Positions 29,690 to 40,425 of a stretch of 64,000 bases of DNA are shown piece after piece; the stretch's first letter is position 1; each line of letters begins with the position of its first letter. The stretch is taken from assembly GCA_019096065.1 (NCBI GenBank), contig JAGUCH010000005.1, forward strand, positions 7,192,001 to 7,256,000, read 5' to 3'. The stretch comes from Paracyclopina nana (lineage: Eukaryota > Arthropoda > Copepoda > Cyclopoida > Cyclopettidae). The notes under the pieces were generated by a model. It was not told the origin of the DNA, ran no database searches, and saw only the letters and a program-made list of their open reading frames with translations. The position numbers and the translations under genes are program-made.

Positions 29690-30436
29690 ATGTTGAAAGG
29701 TCAAGCCAACCAGAGTCCCCCCTTAGATTGGGATCACCCAGATTGGGATCCTGAGGCACCATACGAACCCCTAATCTCGCCGCTCGATGTTGACACGCTG
29801 GCAAAGCTAGATGATGTCGACAAACTCAAGGCCGCATTGGAGAAAGCCAATGACAAGCTGGAGACCGCCCAGTATAGGATTACCGAGCTGGAGCACAATC
29901 TGGCCGAGGCCAACGAGGAGGTTAGAGACCTCATTTGGACCAAGGATGTGCTGCGTGCGGACCTTAAACACCAGTACAATGGATACAGGCGGATGTTGGA
30001 CAAGATATTCGACAACATCCACAAGGCCATGAATTCGCCGAGCAAGAAATGGAAGCGGACTCGGATTATACCCATGACGCCCCTCAAGGTGGAGGTTGAT
30101 GCCGAAGGGGTCCGCAGAGTCTCCAGGCCACATTATGAGACCGCGGAGACTGCGAAGCGTGATGGCTACGCCCCAAGGGCTGGCAAGGCGTATACCCGTC
30201 AAGGTATTATGCTGGAGGCCGAGCTCATTGGATTCGGACAACTCGACAAGGCTTGCGAATTGGACGCAGGCTCTGAGGTCGAGACGCTCGTCACGAAGGC
30301 CGAGATCGCTGAGATTTTGGACTTGAAGCGCGACGAGATTGTCGAAGTAGTCAAAGATGGCCGCCGTAAGCTTGGTATGGCGATAGCTGCAATGGCAGCT
30401 GTGGGTGCGATGATGGTCATATGGTACTCAAAATAG
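29690..30436 (+). CDS. ORF B of element 3: unrecognised coiled-coil, tail-anchored-like protein (248 aa)
   Basis: The ATG follows a good 3' splice site by 2 nt, which supports both the start and expression from spliced RNA. No family is recognised. The N-terminus is acidic and Pro/Trp-rich (PPLDWDHPDWDP). Residues ~35-95 form a probable coiled coil with heptad-spaced Leu/Ala (KLKAALEKANDKLETAQYR). A basic patch (KKWKRTRIIP) follows. The last ~20 residues (LGMAIAAMAAVGAMMVIWY) are hydrophobic and end three codons before the stop, as in tail-anchored proteins. A coiled coil plus terminal anchor could suggest an oligomeric membrane protein; function unknown. Confidence 0.7.
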   Translation: MLKGQANQSPPLDWDHPDWDPEAPYEPLISPLDVDTLAKLDDVDKLKAALEKANDKLETAQYRITELEHNLAEANEEVRDLIWTKDVLRADLKHQYNGYRRMLDKIFDNIHKAMNSPSKKWKRTRIIPMTPLKVEVDAEGVRRVSRPHYETAETAKRDGYAPRAGKAYTRQGIMLEAELIGFGQLDKACELDAGSEVETLVTKAEIAEILDLKRDEIVEVVKDGRRKLGMAIAAMAAVGAMMVIWYSK

Positions 30437-30710
30437 ATGCCCAATGGAGGGAGGTTGCTGACGGCATTGCCTCGAAGAGCAACATAGAGAAGAGAAGACA
30501 CCGGACCAGATGAGAATATTTTATTTTGATATGCTATGCATTTTTCCTATTTCCAATTTATTAGGTTTTTTATGCTCTTATCGAAATTTTCGCTTACTAG
30601 GTATGTCATAAATCCTAGGCCCCAAAATTAGCGTAGTTCGAGGTCAATTGATAGGCTAATATGTTAGTGATTACAGCTACCCAGGGGTATCCGTACCCAC
30701 TTGGGGGAGG
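30437..30710 (+). other. 3' untranslated region and polypurine tract of element 3
   Basis: Non-coding, AT-rich. It ends in TTGGGGGAGG at 30701-30710, directly before the 3' LTR. Confidence 0.75.
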
Positions 30711-31010
30711 TGTTATATCACGTTGAAACGTACTTCCCTATATTGACTCTCACGTGTATTATATAGCTATAGATACGCCCTCTTGTTACCCCAGCGCGCG
30801 CGTGCACTATCATTCATTCTTTCTGTATCGCTTAAGCTTGCACCGAATTACACTCAGTACACTTCTCGTATCAAAGTGGATACGTTCGCCTCGATCTGGT
30901 AAATCTCGGCGTAGTGCTCACGGCTACCTGGTACAAGACCAGGGATCCATTCACCGACGTAGCTCGAGTAGTAGTGCCTTAAGTGTCACCCACGAGGTCG
31001 GGATCCACCA
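30711..31010 (+). repeat. 3' LTR of element 3 (300 bp)
   Basis: Same sequence as 23497-23797 except one missing T. It is followed by the target duplicate TTGTT at 31011-31015. Confidence 0.92.
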
Positions 31011-31015
31011 TTGTT

Positions 31016-32419
31016 AGCTTCTATACGCTTTATGCAGACAACAACCAGGGCCCCAGACAGAAACGGTTCCTTGGTGTCCTCCTAGCAGGCCTCGCTGGTC
31101 TGGGCATTGGATCAACCCTATTCGGATTACTTGACCAAGGAAAGATGGACAACCTTGCCAGAAACATCAACAAGCTGGGTTTCCGCCAGGACAAGATAAT
31201 ACACCTCCTTGGTAAGACTAATGAAAACGTCCGCTTAAACAGGGTAGACATTGCTAAACTAAGAGAAGCCTTGTCTGCTGTTTCCAACCTGGTAAGCAAG
31301 AACCAGCTAGAAATAGAAGTCACCGTTCTAGCCATGCAATCTGACCACATCCTTAGTCTGATTGAAAATAAGCTTGACTTGTATGTCGCTGCAGCAGCTG
31401 CCAGCGCCCGTCACAGACTTGCCCATGGCTTACTCTCTTACGAGGAAGCCTCCAGCTCCTTAAAAGTGATCGCGAAGATGGCACGCAACAAGGGCTTACA
31501 GCCAATTGTTACTGACCCCCATTACCTATACCAGCTTGAGACCTCCATAATCTTTGATGTGGACGGATTTAACCTACTTGTACATGTGCCACTTACCAAT
31601 GAAGATCAGGTTTTGACACTCTATCGCTACTTGCCCTTCCCCATTGAAATCACGCCAGGCCTAACTGTAGAAGTTCATCCAGAACATGACATGTTGGCCT
31701 TACACGAAGAATCCGGATCGCATTTTGAGCTATCCCACACGGACATCTCTATGTGTGAAAAGGTGCACAACTACTATATCTGTCCCCATATATCCTATCT
31801 GGCCAAAAGAAATCAGCCTTCCTGCGTAATGTCCCTCTATCTTGCAGACCACAATCAAGCTTTAAAAACTTGTAAACTGGCAATACGGCAAGCTACCGAT
31901 TGCATCCTTCCATTTGGGAACAACGAGTTTTCTGCTTTTACTGAGGATCCAACTTATTACCAACTGACATGCAGCAATGGGACCACGAAAACTAGCCAAC
32001 TACACCACTTTCATCATTTCAAGTTAGAAGAGGGTTGCAATGTTGAGCTTCCACACTTCACGTTGTTTGGGGGCATAGAAATCAGAGTGGAGAAGACTAT
32101 GGAAACCTACAAATGGAATGTCCCAATTCTCCAGCTTGGTCACAATATGTCACCAGACGACATTCTTAAGACTCTCAACCAGATCAACTCCACTTTACCT
32201 CCAACTGACCCACATTCTCTGGCTTTCCTCAAAAGCCATTTTGAACCAGTCACAACTTGGAATGAGACGTTAATCATCATTGCCATCGTTGCTGTCATCT
32301 CCTTAGTTTTGGTTCTCCTGGTCTACTCCTACGCCTTCAAGAATTTCCGTGTAATGACTTTCTTCCGACAAACTAAAAATCAGGACCATGACCTAATTCC
32401 TAATAACGTCACCACCTAA
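31016..32419 (+). pseudogene. 3' part of the env gene of element 2 (F-like fusion protein)
   Basis: Continues the env frame after element 3. A furin-type site RQKR (31055-31066) is followed at once by a Gly/Leu-rich fusion-peptide-like segment (FLGVLLAGLAGLGIG) and a long helical region with heptad character. This layout is that of the F1 part of baculovirus F and errantivirus Env proteins. Cys-rich middle part; sequons NGT, NST, NET. A membrane anchor (IIIAIVAVISLVLVLLVYSYAF) lies near the end with a short ~30-residue tail. The frame itself is open, but the gene is split by a 7.5-kb insertion and cannot be expressed as a whole unless element 3 is removed. Ends 26 bp before the 3' LTR. Confidence 0.82.
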
Positions 32420-32432
32420 ATCTTTTTACCAT

Positions 32433-32440
32433 GGGGAGGG
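32433..32440 (+). other. polypurine tract of element 2
   Basis: GGGGAGGG four bases before TGTACTTTTG, the LTR start. Confidence 0.65.
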
Positions 32441-32444
32441 ATAT

Positions 32445-32637
32445 TGTACTTTTGACTTCCTGGCAATCACTCTGACAACACTCACTCTTATGATAGTGCC
32501 GTAACCTTGTGCGACAGATATATAAGCGCGAGTACTGCAATAAAGAGACAGATTTGATACTGACTTTGAGCTAGCAAGTTGTGCTCATTCCGGCTCGCCA
32601 TAGTTGTTAGGATCTTGGGAAGTCCAGGATCCATTAC
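32445..32637 (+). repeat. 3' LTR of element 2 (~193 bp)
   Basis: Intact reference copy for the split 5' LTR. It has the TATA box TATATAA at 32519-32525 and AATAAA at 32539-32544, and ends GGATCCATTAC. The start could be a few bases earlier, because TATTGTAC is also shared by both copies. No clean target duplication is seen, but both flanks fall in the same 169-bp repeat. Confidence 0.78.
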
Positions 32638-32638
32638 T

Positions 32639-33100
32639 GCGCGATGCGCAAGTTTTCACCCTTGCAAACTCAAAATGAGTCAAAAGTTTGACTTTGCCTC
32701 ACAGTTTGAGTCAAGTTGACTCAAACTATTTGCTGCAACTGACATTTTGACTCAAATTCGACTTGGTCAAGAATTTCATGTTTTATTAGCAGTTAAGTAG
32801 AAGTACCGCGCGATGCGCAAGTTTTCACCCTTGCAAACTCAAAATGAGTCAAAAGTATGACTTTGCCTCACAGTTTGAGTCAAGTTGACTCAAACTATTT
32901 GCTGCAACTGACATTTTGACTCAAATTCGACTTGGTCAAGAATTTCATGTTTTATTAGCAGTTAAGTAGAAGTACCGCGCAATGCGCAAGTTTTCACCCT
33001 TGCGAACTCAAAATGAGTCAAACATTTGACTTTGCCTCTTATTTTGAGTTAAGTTGACTCAAACTGTCTGCTGCAACTGACATTTTGATTCATTAGCAGT
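32639..33100 (+). repeat. 169-bp tandem repeat, about 2.7 units
   Basis: GCGCGATGCGCAAG recurs at 32639, 32808 and 32977. Inside each unit are near-palindromic phrases around TTGAGTCAAGTTGACTCAAA. Same family as 12577-12950. Confidence 0.88.
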
Positions 33101-33727
33101 TGGTACAAATGCACACTTTTTATTGGGACAAAAGCACACTTATTATACAACCAAAGCTGTGGATCTTTGAAAGTTGCGACACTTATGTATCCCTAATTTA
33201 AGGGATTTTCCAAGAACAATTTCCATTCCGTTACAGCCCTAAGCGCTTCCATTTGGCTTGCTTATACAATCAAAATACAATCAAATATCCTTAAAAAAGC
33301 CAAACATAAGAATATGAATATTTTGGTTACTTTTGAAAAGCCTGAAATGGCTATGACAGAAACATTGAATCAAAGAAACTTTGTTTATATGATGGAAAGC
33401 AATTTTTGCATGTATAATTCAGTTTACCAATTCGTCTCAGTTCATATAACTACACATGCATAAAAGCTCTGACGTTTTACTTTATCAAGTGACACACATT
33501 ATAAAGTATTTTATATACTGTAATACGATTTCTTCGTGTTATAATTCAGTTTACCGATCCAACTCAGCTCTTTTATATCCCAGTTCTTTCTAAGCAATTT
33601 GAGGGATATTAAATACTTAACGGCTCTGGAATCAAATTCGAGGGATTTTAAGTAGTTTAATACCAAACATATTACATTGAACTAATCAACATTCCAAACA
33701 AATTAGAAAAAAGAGAGAATTGTCCAA

Positions 33728-33790
33728 GATTTGAATCTCAGCCAGTTGGATCAGCATTCCAATACTCTAACCACTGAGCTATGGAAACAC
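33728..33790 (-). mobile_element. tRNA-like SINE head, second family
   Basis: Minus strand GTTTCCATAGCTCAGTGGTT with a perfect anticodon stem TTGGA/TCCAA and B-box-like GATTCAAATC. Acceptor and T stems do not pair well, so it is not a functional tRNA gene. The same head recurs at 61166. Confidence 0.5.
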
Positions 33791-33854
33791 CATGAAATTG
33801 AAAGCTATATATAGGACTTAAACATAATTAAGCCAGATAAAGAAATCAAAAAAA

Positions 33855-33925
33855 TTTAGGAATGACTGGGGTATGAACCCTAGACAGAGGAATCAAGAGC
33901 CAAGTGCTCTGACCACTAGGCCATA
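33855..33925 (-). other. tRNA-like sequence, probably a pseudo-tRNA
   Basis: Minus strand CTATGGCCTAGTGGTCAGAGC, then GGGTTCATACCCC. The A and B boxes are recognisable, but the cloverleaf is imperfect. Confidence 0.4.
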
Positions 33926-34130
33926 GGTGCTACTCACAAAAATTGTATTTTTAAAGTCTCTTTTATTGCTCTCAATCCACTGGATGCTAGCTGATGAGAG
34001 CCAGTATTACATAGCATAAAAACCGAGCAGCATTTTCTAGGGCACTGGGCAGCCCGGTAACTTCATTAAAACACTCAAAAATCGTATTACAGTATATAAA
34101 ATTGTATATTTTGAGCTGGGGCACGTAAAA

Positions 34131-34862
34131 TTGTTCGCATTGTTTGCAATGTTCGCAATGTTCGCATTGTTCGCAATGTTCACAATGTTCGCATTGTTCG
34201 CAATGTTCGCAATGTTCGCAATGTTCGCATAGTTCGCAATGTTCGCAATGTTCGCAATGTTCGCATTGTTCGCAATGTTTGAATTGTTCGCATTGTTCGC
34301 AATGTTCGCAATGTTCGCATTGTTCGCATTGTTCGCAATGTTCGCAATGTTCGCATTGTTCGCAATGTTCACAATGTTCGCATTGTTCGCAATGTTCGCA
34401 ATGTTCGCAATGTTCGCAATGTTCGCAATGTTCGCATTGTTCGCAATGTTCACAATGTTCGCATTGTTCGCAATGTTCGCAATGTTCGCAATGTTTGCAA
34501 TGTTCGCGTTGTTTGCAATGTTCGCAATGTTCGCAATGTTCAAATTGTTCGCATTGTTCGCAATGTTCGCAATGTTCGCATTGTTCGCATTGTTCGCAAT
34601 GTTCGCAATGTTCGCAATGTTCGCATTGTTCGCAATGTTCGCAATGTTCGCATTGTTCGCATTGTTCGCAATGTTCGCAATGTTCGCAATGTTCGCAATG
34701 TTCAAATTGTTCGCATTGTTCGCAATGTTCGCATTGTTCGCAATGTTCGCAATGTTCGCAATGTTGGCATTGTTCGCATTGTTCGCATTGTTCGCATTGT
34801 TCGCGTTGTTCGCGTTGTTCGCAATGTTCGCATTGTTCGCATAGCTCGCAACGTTCACAGTG
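34131..34862. repeat. 9-bp minisatellite GTTCGCAWT, second array (~80 units)
   Basis: Same unit and orientation as 12978-13978. It is followed by the same linker (34881-34925). GTTCGCAAT is the commoner form here. Open reading frames across it are periodicity artefacts. Confidence 0.95.
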
Positions 34863-34872
34863 ATCTCATTGT

Positions 34873-35734
34873 TCTCGGTTGCTTAAGTTTTGCTTGCATT
34901 TGTTGGCTGGGTATCCAGTCTTAGCCTGAAGTTTCAACTAAGTCCTAAGTATTGGCTAAGTCTTAAAGCTAGAGACAAGTCCTGAAGTATTGGCCAAGTT
35001 CTGAAGTTAAGGTAAATCCTGAAGTTAAAAGCAAGTCTTGAAGTGAGAGGCAAGTCCTTAAGGTTCAGCCAAGTCCTAAAGTCCAAATCTTGAATGTAGT
35101 GGCCAAGTCCTGAAGTCCAAATCTTGAATGTTTTGGCCAAGTCCTGAAGTATCAGCTAGGTTGTAAAGTAAATTGCATTTCAGCTTTGGTTTCAACAAAT
35201 TCAGAGTATTAGGTCAGCCTAAATTCTATTATGGCATGGATTAGCAATTGTTTAAATCCCAAGTCTGGTAAAGATGCTGTTCCTGGTCTGTCACAGTAGT
35301 TTCTATTCCTGTACTGTCTTCTTAATATTAGCATATTTGAACCTGAGTGCAACTACTAGTTCAACTGTACATCAGAGAGAGTGGCAATCTTGGCAAGCTG
35401 AGCCCACCAAAATTTGCCAAGGTCAAACTTATTTACTTGGCAAGGTGAAGTGACAGATTTCCTAAAAATTGCGCCACCTATGACTTTGACCAGTTTCAAC
35501 CTTTACAATCTGCTCAGCAATGTGCGTTGGATGATTGCCGCTCTGTCATATAATAAAGTTGAACTATTAACTACACATGTGACTCAGCTCCATTTAAAAG
35601 TGAAGGTTGCTGAATGAAAAAGCTTTGTGATATGAAGCATGCTTTCCATTTTTTTTATTAAAATAAAGGGCTATACTTTCAAATATTTCCGTAGGCCCGC
35701 CCTCCGCTGTCCATTTATGGACGCCTTTACCTAG
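34873..35734 (+). mobile_element. partial copy of element E ending in the CTAG module
   Basis: Linker (34881-34925), then sequence matching 11013-12333, with ~520 bp missing that correspond to about 11405-11927. It ends GGACGCCTTTACCTAG and is followed by T. Confidence 0.7.
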
Positions 35735-36088
35735 TTATTATTAACTTATTTTCTTGGTCAAGCTTGGTAAGTCTAGCTTGCGACAGAGTTTCACAAGCCC
35801 ATTTTAAAGTGACAACAAGAACAGCCATTTTTCACAACAAATTTGTCGTCGTCATTCTGCGCCTTTTTGGAGCTACGAAAATAGTTTTACAAGACGTGAC
35901 ATTATTCTGTAGCCAAAAATAATAATTTGCCGGCATAGGAAACAAAAAGCTTTTTCTAGCTCAGATCAAGAATTTCTATCAATGCAATCAAAAACAGAAA
36001 TGAGCCACACTTTATAAAATAAAGGGCTACTTTCAAATATCTCCGTAGGCCCGCCCTCCGCTGTCCATTTATGGACGCCTTTACCTAG
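35735..36088 (+). mobile_element. short non-coding element with the same CTAG end
   Basis: About 354 bp, ending with AAATAAAGGGCTACTTTCAAAT and the CTAG module at 36044-36088. Its 3' ~170 bp resemble, in reverse, the start of the copy at 36443. The left end is uncertain. Confidence 0.5.
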
Positions 36089-36442
36089 TTTTAAAAAGTT
36101 AGGCTGGCCTTCGGGCTTGCTTTTGGGCAAGTAAAGCACCAATTAAAAGTGCTACACGAATGGCACTTGCAAAAAAGTGGCTTTATCATAGGAGAAAGTT
36201 GGCTCTTTTAGACCACTTATTTTAGTTCACTTCTTGTAGCTCTAACGAAAACTGGCTAACTCCGCTCACGCGCTGATGACGTCACGTTAGCTCAGCCGGC
36301 ATCCCAAAAATGCGAAAAACTAGGATTCCACTAGTGTTCTAGATATAACTCCGCCCACTTCGCTCCACTATAATGGCAAGCTTGAACATTACCCCACAAA
36401 GGTCAGAACTTGTTCTCTACTCTAGATTTTCAACTAAGTTGA
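36089..36442. other. spacer between two outward CTAG modules
   Basis: I see no gene, repeat or regulatory feature I can support here. Confidence 0.4.
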
Positions 36443-39400
36443 CTAGGTAAAGGCGTCCATAAATGGACAGCGGAGGGCGGGCCTACGGAGATATTTGAAA
36501 GTAGCCCTTTATTTTATAAAGAAATGGGAGCATGCTTCACTGGTAGCAAGGAGTTACAAGTGTGGCTCATTTCTGTTTTACATTGCAATGATAGAAATTA
36601 TTGATCTGAGCTAGACTAAGAAAATAAGCAGCTGATTAAATACAATTTATCATGAAAGTTTTATATTGAGGAACCATAAACTCTGCTCTTATGAAACCAA
36701 TGAGGTGATTCATTATTTTGGTGCTTTTATTCTACATGATTATTGATGTTTCTAAAATATGGTTGATTATGGTAATCCCCAAGGTATAACAAAACTTTAC
36801 AAAAAGTACTTACAGCAGTTTTTGAATTAATTTAAGGTCTCCCGGTATAATGATGTGTCATTATGGGGCAATATTATGAAGATATTTGTAAATATCAGGT
36901 ACTTTCAAAAACATTTTATCAATTTTTTCTGCATAATTGTTTTGTTTGAAACATATACCTTTGCCATTGAGAATTCAATGTCAATGTTTCCTTTTTTTCA
37001 ATATTGTCATTGTGCTAGGTGAACTGGGCCTAAGAATTGTACAATTATTTAGCAGTTGACTTCATTAAATATTATGATTTGCCAAGAATGATTTGTGTAA
37101 ATTAGAGGATCAAAAGTTAAATTAATTCAGTGAATATTGTGGCCAGACTTGGATCAATTAGAACATACTGTCCTTGGATAGACTGAAATGGATCATGCTT
37201 GGATCGACAGCTAGAATACATTGTATATTCTTAGAATGCAACAGCAATCAGTCACTGGATCGACAAAACACACTGTTCTTGGATAGACTGGCAGAACAAA
37301 GAGTCTTGCATTATTTTCTGGCATTGAGGCAGAGCTACTTTTGTAAGGCATAATTTTGCAAGGCCGTTAAAAAAAAGATATAGATAATAAAGTGACATGA
37401 TTGTTTAAAAGTTTACATCAAATTAAATGCAGCTTAAGTTTTATTTGCCAAGATTTTCTTCATTAAAGCTTAAAATATTAATTGGTTTAACATTTTTGAT
37501 ATGCCTTATTTTAGCTTGGGTTCTATTTTTGATGTTTGGTGCTCAGATGAAAAATAGCTGCTTGGTTCTCAAATTTTTCCCAACCTCTCAGGGATTTTTC
37601 TTGGGGTCTAACTTTTGCTGAGGGGGTAGGGAACTATTAGTCTAGTCGATCCAAATATAGTTTAATCTGTAGCTGATATAGTTTATCTGGAATGGCACTA
37701 CCTGGTCAGCTCATTCATTCAAAATAAATATACTGCCTTTTGCCCCAGGTACTTGTTCCCCTATTGACTTCAGTTGACCAGTAACGCTCTACTAAAACAT
37801 AGGAGCTTTTTCATTCAGCAACCTTCACTTAATGGAACTGAGTCACAATATGTACAGTTGCACTCAAGTGCAAATATGCTGATATTAAGAAGACCAGTGT
37901 CATACGCAAGGATCAACTGAGACAAACATAGACCAAGACCAACTGTGGGCAGCCACACTTGGATTGACTAGAACATTGACTGCAACAGATCATCCCAAGA
38001 TTGATTATGAGAACACACTGTCCTTGGACCAATAAGACAGGATTGTACTTGAATCAATAGTCATGACAGAGACGGACTTGGGTCAACTAGAACTGTACTT
38101 GGATAGACTGGCAGAATGTACTGCACTTGCATCGAAAAACGGATTGCCCTTGGATTGACTGTTATAACAAACAGTCCCTGGATAGACTAGAGCTAATCTG
38201 GTACTATTGGGAGTAGACAGACTAGAAAAACACTTTGTTGATTCGTTTTGTCGATCCAAGGACTGTGCGTTCTCATAGTCGGTCCTAGGACAGTTTGTCT
38301 TGTCTATCCAGGCACAACTCGTTTTTCTAGTTTAACTAAATGCATTAAGTTCTGGTCTATCTGAGGACTGTGTGCTCAGATAGTAGATCCAAGGCAAATC
38401 CTTTTGTCAATTCAAGTCCAGTTCGCTGTAGTCTATCCACGAACAATCCATTGTCAATCCAAGAGTAGGAGTTGACCAAATGTTTGCTAGAAACAGGACC
38501 TACTGTCCACATGGTCTAACTAGTATTTGAACAGAATTGCTGACCATGACCAACTGGAAGACCAAGATTAACAAATAGATTAGTCAGTTCTTGGACCTGG
38601 CTGTCCAAAATCTACCTATGTCCTAGAAAATCTAAGTTGGCCATGGTTATCAAAGTAATCTATAGCTGCTCATGTCAGCTATGGTTTCAGTCAGAAATGG
38701 TGACTCAAGTCACACCTTATGTGGCTGCACAAGGTGAAGCTTTAACAAGTCATGGTTACCCAAGTCAGTCATAAGTAGTTTGTGGTTAACCAAGTCAGCC
38801 CTGGCTAGTTAAGTCACCCAATGGCTTCACTAGTCAGTTCTTCTTGTTGAGTGAATTTAAGTCAGTTACACAATTTAAGCCCAACTTAGTATGTTTTAGA
38901 ATAGTAGTTGGTTACTGTCATGCCATGGTCTGGGTCAGTCATACCAGTAGGTCATGTTCCTGATATGTTTTATTGGTCATGATCTGGGTCCTTCATAAGT
39001 TGGTCATGTTTCTGTGAGCCTGTAGTTTGTCCTTTTGCCCAGTCAAACTAGTGGCAAAAAGTCCATAAAGGCTCAATCTCAATTTGCTTGCTGGTCAATT
39101 TTTTGGTACAGTTTCCTGTTTCAAACAGAGGAGCAACATAGGATGTAGAGAAATGTGGAGGGCAGGCCAGCCCTCCATAAAATTGAGAGGGGGTGGGCCT
39201 TTTGACTACTCCCAAAAATATGCTTCAATCAATTAGTTCATAGTGTTGCAGTTTAAGTTTTGTGGGATAAGGTTCAAATCCCCTCTTTTGAAAAAGAAAT
39301 ACTACTAATACATTCATCCTAGAAGCCTCTAGCTAATGTAGTTAAAACACATAATTTGCTAGGTGTAGGACAATCCCAAACTTTTGCTCATCATTTTCTT

Positions 39401-40272
39401 TGAATTTGAATTAATTATGTGATAAGAGGCAAACATTTTTTCTAGATTGCAATTTACTTCCTGGTCATTTTCTTGTACAGTTTCCTTGTTCAAACAGGGG
39501 AGCAGGGGAGCAACATAGGTCACAGCAAAATGTGGAGGGTGGGCCTTCAGCCCACTCACAATAGTATTGCCTGAATATTGATCTTCTTAAAATTTACTAT
39601 TTACATAAAGCACATAATAACAAGCTGGAAACACGAGATATATAAGTCAGTCATAGAGCATTGGACTTGCATTCAGAGCAATGTGGGTTCTAAAGACAGA
39701 TCCATAAAGGCTCAATCTCAATTTACTCAATTTTTTGGTACAGTTTCTGTTTTAAACAGATGAGAAAAAGATCACTTTGTTGAGAGTGTTTAATGGGATG
39801 AAGGTTTATATCCCATCTGTGGAAAAAAAAAACTGGGGAGCGACATAAGTCACAGCGAAATGTGGAGGGCGGGCCTTCGGCCCTCCCTCCAAATATTGAT
39901 GACTCATTGGTTTTTGTACATTTTCCTGTTTGAATCAGGAGAGCAACATAAGTCATTGACTGGGGTTGAGCCTTCAGCCCGCTCACACTAATATTCTCTT
40001 CTTAAAATTTCCTTTTTACAAGAAGCACTAAATATAAAACTAGAAATATCAGACATACTAAGAAGTAAAGCTGGCTCACTGGTAGAGCGTCTGACTTGTA
40101 GTCAGAGAGATGTGGGTTCAAACCCCATTGATGACAAATGTACTTTTTCTCGTTTTTTCAGTGAGAGAATTTACTTCCTGGTCGATTTTCTTGTGCAGTT
40201 TCCTGTCTCAAAAAGGGGAATGTCATAGGTCACAGCGAAATGTGGAGGGCGGGCCTTCGGCCCGCCCTCCAA
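36443..40272 (-). mobile_element. element E, diverged full-length copy
   Basis: Starts with the reversed CTAG module and ends with the GC hairpin. Between them lie blocks matching element E in order: GCTTTTTCATTCAGCAACC near 37805, GTTCTTGGACCTGGCTG near 38590, CATGATCTGGGTCCTTC near 38977. About 1.26 kb (36535-37795) is extra relative to copy 1 and contains AT-rich DNA and CTTGGATMGAC repeats. No coding frame is convincing. It shows the two natural ends of element E. Confidence 0.6.
40068..40272 (+). mobile_element. tRNA-derived SINE-like copy with Thr-like anticodon arm
   Basis: Head GCTGGCTCACTGGTAGAGCG. It has a perfect anticodon arm TCTGA/TCAGA with loop CTTGTAG (anticodon TGT, threonine-like) and a T-arm GTGGGTTCAAACCCCAT. 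The acceptor ends do not pair. The body and the 12-bp GC hairpin follow. It ends 40 bp before the promoter palindrome of zinc-finger gene 2. Confidence 0.7.
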
Positions 40273-40312
40273 TAACTGATTGTACTTTCTGGAACTTTCC
40301 TGAAAAGGTGCA

Positions 40313-40342
40313 ATTTTCCGCTTTTCTCAAAATGCGGAAAAT
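40313..40342. promoter_or_regulatory. conserved palindrome upstream of zinc-finger gene 2
   Basis: ATTTTCCGC and GCGGAAAAT form a 9-bp inverted repeat with a 12-nt loop, followed by AGCC. It is shared with genes 1 and 3 at ~75-110 bp before the ATG, so it is a likely core promoter or factor-binding element. Confidence 0.6.
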
Positions 40343-40425
40343 AGCCATGGTAATCAAAGATGAATGAGTGCCACACTCAAAAAAGGTTTAGCAGTACGTT
40401 TCAGTTTCTATTCAGCAGTTGAAGA

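Larger units (their letters stand above)
23497..31010 (+). mobile_element. element 3: complete LTR retrotransposon nested in element 2 env (7.5 kb)
   Basis: Bounded by direct LTRs of 301 and 300 bp that differ, as far as I can see, by one T (GTGCTTCAC against GTGCTCAC). It has a TTGTT target duplication, a TGG primer site, one long gag-pol frame, two accessory ORFs after pol and a GGGGGAGG polypurine tract. The near-identity of the LTRs points to a recent insertion, later than element 2. It lies in the same orientation as its host element. Confidence 0.93.
33101..34130. other. AT-rich intergenic DNA with two tRNA-like heads
   Basis: No coding frame of note. It holds a minus-strand tRNA-like head at 33728-33790 and another at 33855-33925. 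Otherwise I see nothing. Confidence 0.5.

Noticed and set aside
32445-32637. Target-site duplication for element 2
   Set aside because: Flanks agree only over GC within the 169-bp unit. No 4-6-bp duplicate could be shown.
33728-33790. Functional tRNA-Ser (GCT) gene
   Set aside because: It lacks the long variable arm of tRNA-Ser, and the T stem is mismatched. The same head recurs at 61166.
40068-40140. Functional tRNA-Thr (TGT) gene
   Set aside because: The anticodon and D arms are good, but the acceptor strands do not pair, and a SINE body follows directly.
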